Shown in pieces: positions 60,490-64,000 of a stretch of DNA of 64,000 nt. Position numbers and translations under genes: made by a program. Position 1 is the stretch's first letter, and every line of letters starts with the position of its first letter. The stretch spans positions 55,553-119,552 of the forward strand of contig JBCCQN010000005.1 in the NCBI GenBank assembly GCA_039024315.1, read 5' to 3'. Source of the DNA: JBCAWW01 sp039024315. GTDB lineage: Bacteria; Bacteroidota; Bacteroidia; J057. The notes beneath the pieces are model-generated. The model searched no databases. It was given only the letters and a program-made list of their open reading frames with translations, and was not told the DNA's origin.

Positions 60490-61260
60490 CTAGGCGATAG
60501 GTTGGTGCAATTTATTGAGATAACGTTCTAAAATCTGATTAAATACTGTGGGACGCTCCATCATCGGGGCGTGTCCACAGCGATCTATAAAGTGCAGATC
60601 CGTATTAGGGATCAATTTGTTAAACTCATGCGCTACTCTCGGAGGAGTGATATTGTCATTGAGGCCCCAGATCAGGAGGGTCGGGGTTTGAATATTACCG
60701 ACGTCATTACTCATGTTATGCCGCTGCGCGGAACGGGCAATCTTGACAACTCTCAGCGTCTTAAAGTTTTCGTTGACTATACTAAAGACTTCGTCTACTA
60801 AGTCTTTGGTTGCAACTTTGGGATCATAAAAAGTATAAGCAACCCTTTCTTGGACAAATTCTATCGAACCACGACGCGGGAATGTACTTCCCATACCAGA
60901 CTCAAACAAGCCAGAGCTTCCAGTCAATACTAAGGCACTGACTTTGTCTGGATGGCGTAAAGTATAGACCAAGGCAATATGCCCACCTAATGAGTTACCT
61001 AGTAGCGTAACCTGATCTAGTCCTTTATGTTCAATAAAGGCTTCAATATAGTCCGTCAAACCATCAATAGATGGATCGATAGAGTTTTTTTCATACAGGG
61101 GCATGATCGGGATAACCACTTGATAATTTTGAGAAAAGTGGTCTAAAACGTCAGAGAAGTTGCTCAATGCACCAAACAAACCATGCAGCACTACGATCGC
61201 AGGGCCACTGCCTTGTTCAACATATTGAAACTCTCCTTCTTGTATGATCTGAGGGTTCAT
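60490..61260 (-). CDS. Alpha/beta-hydrolase fold enzyme
   Basis: A 256-aa cytoplasmic hydrolase. The oxyanion HGLFGALSN motif, nucleophile elbow GNSLGGH (Ser near 93), the Asp in IWGLNDNITPP and the His in RCGHAPMMERP give a complete triad. The closest style is esterases or C-C hydrolases of the MhpC type. A REP-like sequence (GCTGCGCGGAACG, around 60722-60735) is read in frame here as part of RSAQRH and may be a chance match. It is first in the operon with the CBS-ACT, barrel and nadK genes. Confidence 0.9.
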   Translation of the reverse strand: MNPQIIQEGEFQYVEQGSGPAIVVLHGLFGALSNFSDVLDHFSQNYQVVIPIMPLYEKNSIDPSIDGLTDYIEAFIEHKGLDQVTLLGNSLGGHIALVYTLRHPDKVSALVLTGSSGLFESGMGSTFPRRGSIEFVQERVAYTFYDPKVATKDLVDEVFSIVNENFKTLRVVKIARSAQRHNMSNDVGNIQTPTLLIWGLNDNITPPRVAHEFNKLIPNTDLHFIDRCGHAPMMERPTVFNQILERYLNKLHQPIA

Positions 61261-61339
61261 AAATTTGAGGGCTAAACGACTTACTAATAGGTGGCTTGAT
61301 CCCTCTCAAGCCAATCTTCGCAAATTCGAGACCGTAAAA

Positions 61340-62314
61340 TTAGCGAATTTGTAGAGAATTCATCTGCTTTTTCCCAAAGCTGTAGCCGAGAATCAACATT
61401 GCCGCGAAACTACTCCCTAATTGACGGTCATTATAATGCTGAAAAAGGGGCAGCTCCGCCATGAGGGACAGCTGCATTTTAGGGCTAAAGGAGTAGCTTA
61501 ACTGAGGTACCCAAAACAGCTTTTGCGAGCCCGTGGGCAAGATCAATTCACGATCACCTTCGATCTGTATGCCTACACCCGTACTGGGTCGACTATCCCT
61601 CCCTCTAAACTCTCCCCGCAACTGATTGATCAAGACCCAGCGTTCGCTGAAAGCGTAAGACTGAAAAGCAGAGACAGTAAAGAAATGACCATAGCGATAT
61701 TGATCAATGCTCATGCCTTTCAACTCTAAGCGCGTTGAGACAAAGGTCCGAAACTTACCAAAACCTCGGTAAAGAAATAAAGTCTGCACCAAGTCATAAG
61801 CTCCCGTGGTAGGCTGTAGATCTCGTGGTAAGATGGCCCCGCCATCGGTTTGTTGAGCGTTCCCCAAAGGGGCCTTAAAACCTAAACCCGCACTAAGCTC
61901 CCAATCCTTGACGAGATCTCGCCAAAGGTTGAGACGTATCAAAATATTGAGGTCCGTCAGCCCACGCCCCGTTTGCTCCGCAGGCAGAATTCCTTCGACA
62001 TAGCGCTGGGTTTTATTGATAAAGAAGCCGGTTTCAGCCTCTACGGTTAAGCGTTCGGTCAGACCGTAAGAAAGATTGATGCCGCTATGATTGAAAGTGC
62101 CATCTTCGATAAAGGCTGTGCTACTCAATTGAGAGCCTTCAAAATAACGACCAGCATAGCCGTAGCGATAAGTAGCAAAAAAGCGCCAAGTCTCAGCATC
62201 ATTGACGCCAAGCGCTGCCGTGCCGCCGATGGGATTACCAGGCGAACAGCATTGGGCATTCAAATGATGGGGCAACAGATAACAGGCTAGGACTAAGAGT
62301 AAAAACCTATTCAT
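61340..62314 (-). CDS. Predicted outer-membrane beta-barrel protein, unknown function
   Basis: A 324-aa exported protein: signal peptide ending LPHHLNAQ, then a Cys pair directly after the cleavage site (CCSPGNPIGG), a feature of some Bacteroidota barrels. Strand-rich sequence with many Tyr/Phe follows (WRFFATYRYGYAGRYFEG, GINLSYGLTERLTVEAETGF, LSYSFSPKMQLSLMAELP). It looks like a transporter-type or porin-like barrel. It overlaps the preceding 227-aa gene by eight bases, so the two are an operon. Confidence 0.75.
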   Translation of the reverse strand: MNRFLLLVLACYLLPHHLNAQCCSPGNPIGGTAALGVNDAETWRFFATYRYGYAGRYFEGSQLSSTAFIEDGTFNHSGINLSYGLTERLTVEAETGFFINKTQRYVEGILPAEQTGRGLTDLNILIRLNLWRDLVKDWELSAGLGFKAPLGNAQQTDGGAILPRDLQPTTGAYDLVQTLFLYRGFGKFRTFVSTRLELKGMSIDQYRYGHFFTVSAFQSYAFSERWVLINQLRGEFRGRDSRPSTGVGIQIEGDRELILPTGSQKLFWVPQLSYSFSPKMQLSLMAELPLFQHYNDRQLGSSFAAMLILGYSFGKKQMNSLQIR

Positions 62315-62990
62315 TGCCTAAGACCATGATTTTGAGCGTATAAAAATTGTTGCGATTGTTTTGATTACCGATCAGCACATCCATGAAATAATAACCAGCC
62401 GGCAGATCGGGTATGGGCACTATCACTTCTTCAAAGCGGAGGGCTGTCAAGCCTCTTCTGATGACTTCATTTTTGCGGCGATTGCCGTTTTGATCATAGA
62501 TATTGATTTGGGCTTCGAAGGCATCCTCATTTTGGGCCCAATCGATCAATAGTTTCGCATTGCCACCCACGATGGGATTAGAAGCCACTGTCAGCAAACG
62601 ATTTTGGTCTTCGGGTTGCTCCGTAAAAAAGGAGTATATCGAGGAAAATTCAGAGGTATCCCCATTGGTAAAGTAGATCCGCACAATCCAGTAGTACCAT
62701 CTATTGGGTTGCAAATTGTACTCTACCGCCACGGTATCCGCTCCCGCTTCCAGGCGCGTATCTCCCGAACAGCCAATGAAACATTGGGCATTATCGGTGA
62801 GAACGTATTCATAAAAGGCAGCTCCCTCGAAAGGACTCCAACCAATCAAAAACGAATTTGGTACCGCGCTCGGCACGCCATCCTCCCCATTAGCGGGAAA
62901 ACGGTTGAGTTGAGCGGAGGCAGTTTGAAAGCTAAGCGATAGAAACAGACAAGCAAAGAGGGGCGCAATGATGTTTCGAAACGGATGCAT
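62307..62990 (-). CDS. Exported fibronectin-III-like protein, unknown function
   Basis: A 227-aa exported protein: signal peptide ending FQTASAQ, then an FN3-like beta domain (FLIGWSPFEGAAFYEYVLTD, RWYYWIVRIYFTNGD) and a C-terminal T9SS-sorting-like domain (ASNPIVGGNAKLLIDWAQNE, INIYDQNGNRRKNEVI, LPAGYYFMDVLIGNQN). The last resembles type A sorting domains, but the short size is unusual for a T9SS client. It precedes the barrel gene and may be its surface partner. That is inference. Confidence 0.7.
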   Translation of the reverse strand: MHPFRNIIAPLFACLFLSLSFQTASAQLNRFPANGEDGVPSAVPNSFLIGWSPFEGAAFYEYVLTDNAQCFIGCSGDTRLEAGADTVAVEYNLQPNRWYYWIVRIYFTNGDTSEFSSIYSFFTEQPEDQNRLLTVASNPIVGGNAKLLIDWAQNEDAFEAQINIYDQNGNRRKNEVIRRGLTALRFEEVIVPIPDLPAGYYFMDVLIGNQNNRNNFYTLKIMVLGNE

Positions 62991-63307
62991 TTACAATCAA
63001 ATCAGTAGATGGAACTGAAAAGCAATCGTAAATATAAAACGTAAACTTGATGCCTTCGGTCAGATGGATGACAGAAATCGGGAGATTTAAGGGTAAAAAT
63101 AAATCTCCATTAGTTGTTGAGTTGTTGAGTTGTTGAGTTGTTGAGTTGTTGAGTTGTTGAGTTGTTGAGTTGTTGAGTTGGTGAGTTGTTGAGTTGTTGA
63201 GTTGTTGAGTTGTTGAGTTGTTGAGTTGTTGAGTTGTTGAGTTGTTGAGTTGTTGAGTTGTTGAGTTAAAATTCTTTTTCTATTCAAAAATTCAACAAAT
63301 CAATACT
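62991..63307. other. Gene-free stretch of 317 bases holding an 8-bp tandem array
   Basis: The first 120 bases (62991-63111) show nothing recognisable. The rest is the GAGTTGTT array followed by TTCAAC-type repeats (63280-63320) that run into the 3' end of the serine hydrolase gene. The apparent 66-codon ORF on the minus strand (QQLNNSTT repeats) is the array itself. Confidence 0.8.
63112..63267. repeat. 8-bp tandem repeat (AGTTGTTG), about 19.5 units
   Basis: The array is perfect apart from one T-to-G change near 63181 (TTGGTGAG). The same unit forms the shorter array at 36641-36716. Confidence 0.95.
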
Positions 63308-64000
63308 TCAACCATTCAATAACTCCTCCAGCATCTTTTTACCATTCTCGTTATTGGGGTTGAGTTCAATAGATTTTTGATAGTTTTTGATTGCCTCCTC
63401 CTTTTGACCGAGACTTTTTAGCACCTCCCCCAGACTGTCGTAAAGGTTAAATGCATTGGGAAAAGCTTCTATGGCTAGCCTTAACACTGCGACAGCTTCC
63501 TCGCCTCGATCCGATTGCAAGAGCCGATAACTGATGATGTTCATTTCGTCTTCGACTAGATAGTAGCTAGGATCAGCCTTGATGCTCTCAAAATGCTTGA
63601 TGCCTTTATCCAAGCCTTCGGTATCAATGACTTCAAAAAGTGAGTAAGCCACTGATTGCAGCGGGAAATCATAAGCCTGATCATAGAGGATACCCATGAT
63701 GCCTCGGGTCATAGCGTTGAGCGGCGCTCGCCGAATGTTACTCAAAAGGATTACCGAGGACTGGCTCGAAGGAATACGGGTAAAAACGGCGCAAAAACCA
63801 TCAATTACGCCATCATGCCAGACGGTCGGGATCTTTTCATTTGAACTACCTAGTGGTTTATCCGTCAAACTCCAACCATAGCCGTAATGACCACCATAAT
63901 CAGGATCGGAGATTTGCTGGCTAAAGATCTGCGCTAGGTAAGCCTTCGGCAATAGCTTCTCCTCATACAATGCTTGATCCCAAAGCCACAAATCCTCCAC
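63308..64000 (-). CDS. Serine hydrolase (beta-lactamase/PBP4-like) with C-terminal TPRs, 5' end cut
   Basis: The 230 residues present are the 3' part of a larger gene whose start lies beyond position 64000. They cover the end of a class C beta-lactamase-like domain: YGYGWSLTDKP, and WHDGVIDGF carrying the His-x-Gly motif that replaces Lys-Thr-Gly. A helical stretch and a TPR follow (SLGEVLKSLGQKEEAIKNYQ, SIELNPNNENGKKML). The serine motif is outside the window. The stop codon region is embedded in TTCAA-type repeats. Confidence 0.8.
   Translation of the reverse strand: MEDLWLWDQALYEEKLLPKAYLAQIFSQQISDPDYGGHYGYGWSLTDKPLGSSNEKIPTVWHDGVIDGFCAVFTRIPSSQSSVILLSNIRRAPLNAMTRGIMGILYDQAYDFPLQSVAYSLFEVIDTEGLDKGIKHFESIKADPSYYLVEDEMNIISYRLLQSDRGEEAVAVLRLAIEAFPNAFNLYDSLGEVLKSLGQKEEAIKNYQKSIELNPNNENGKKMLEELLNG

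Noticed and set aside
60722..60735. REP-like element inside the alpha/beta hydrolase gene
   Set aside because: Only half of the core matches and it is read in frame in a normal-length enzyme; likely chance.
63087..63287. 66-codon ORF of QQLNNSTT repeats on the minus strand
   Set aside because: It is the translation of the 8-bp tandem array; the array is open in several frames and no start context or homology supports a protein.

Overview
This window looks like chromosomal DNA from a member of the Bacteroidota, most likely class Saprospiria (Saprospira/Lewinella-like). The reasons are: surface proteins ending in type IX secretion (T9SS) sorting domains, a protein with tandem SprB repeats, promoters of the Bacteroidota TTG-N19-21-TAnnTTTG type (clear upstream of rpmH, the exbB operon and the DUF6089 gene), an ExbB-ExbD-TonB cluster, a DUF6089 gene beside uppS/bamA, and a probable EAD11-type domain with two caspase-fold proteases. 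Base composition is moderate, around the mid-40s percent GC by eye. I saw no tRNA, rRNA, CRISPR array, phage gene or transposase gene.

Positions 829-11691 form the most unusual region, a signalling and putative conflict island entirely on the minus strand. In transcription order it holds: (i) a tightly packed four-gene unit of caspase-fold protease, 137-aa unknown protein, TPR histidine kinase and LuxR-type response regulator (11691 to 7798); (ii) a gene with a probable effector-associated domain (EAD11-like, 6655-7311); (iii) a second TPR kinase/LuxR regulator pair (6529 to 3646); (iv) an Hsp90-type ATPase followed after one base by a second caspase-fold protease (3277 to 829). The Hsp90-like protein keeps the ATP-binding motifs but has Ala where the family has its catalytic Glu. 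The two kinases share a 215-bp block that differs at only four positions.

Positions 11882-28538 are mixed: a large TPR/DUF3857/transglutaminase protein, a T9SS-exported SprB-repeat protein, an MDR oxidoreductase, a divergent pair (secreted jelly-roll-like protein and membrane-anchored HTH protein), rpmH-rnpA, an isolated nuoM, an amidase and two small envelope genes. Positions 28636-42254 are largely housekeeping and run on the minus strand: mreB-mreC-mreD-mrdA-rodA (cell shape), purN-purH (purines), exbB-exbD-exbD-exbD-tonB (outer-membrane energisation), and nifU-like/lipB (Fe-S and lipoate).

Positions 42533-50610 hold a T9SS surface protein, a membrane metallophosphoesterase and a 1,386-aa exported EF-hand/coiled-coil protein. 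Positions 50735-61260 are an envelope-biogenesis block: alpha/beta hydrolase, CBS-ACT protein, BamA-like barrel, nadK, DUF6089, uppS, bamA and three OmpH/Skp chaperones. The window ends with two hypothetical envelope genes and the 3' part of a serine hydrolase-TPR gene cut by the window edge.

Intergenic DNA carries several repeat families: a REP-like palindrome (core CGTTCTGCGCAGCAG and its complement, often as facing pairs), 8-bp GAGTTGTT tandem arrays, GTTGAA/TTCAAC spacer repeats, a MITE-like element of about 120-130 bp present twice, and one transcription terminator duplicated almost verbatim downstream of two unrelated operons.
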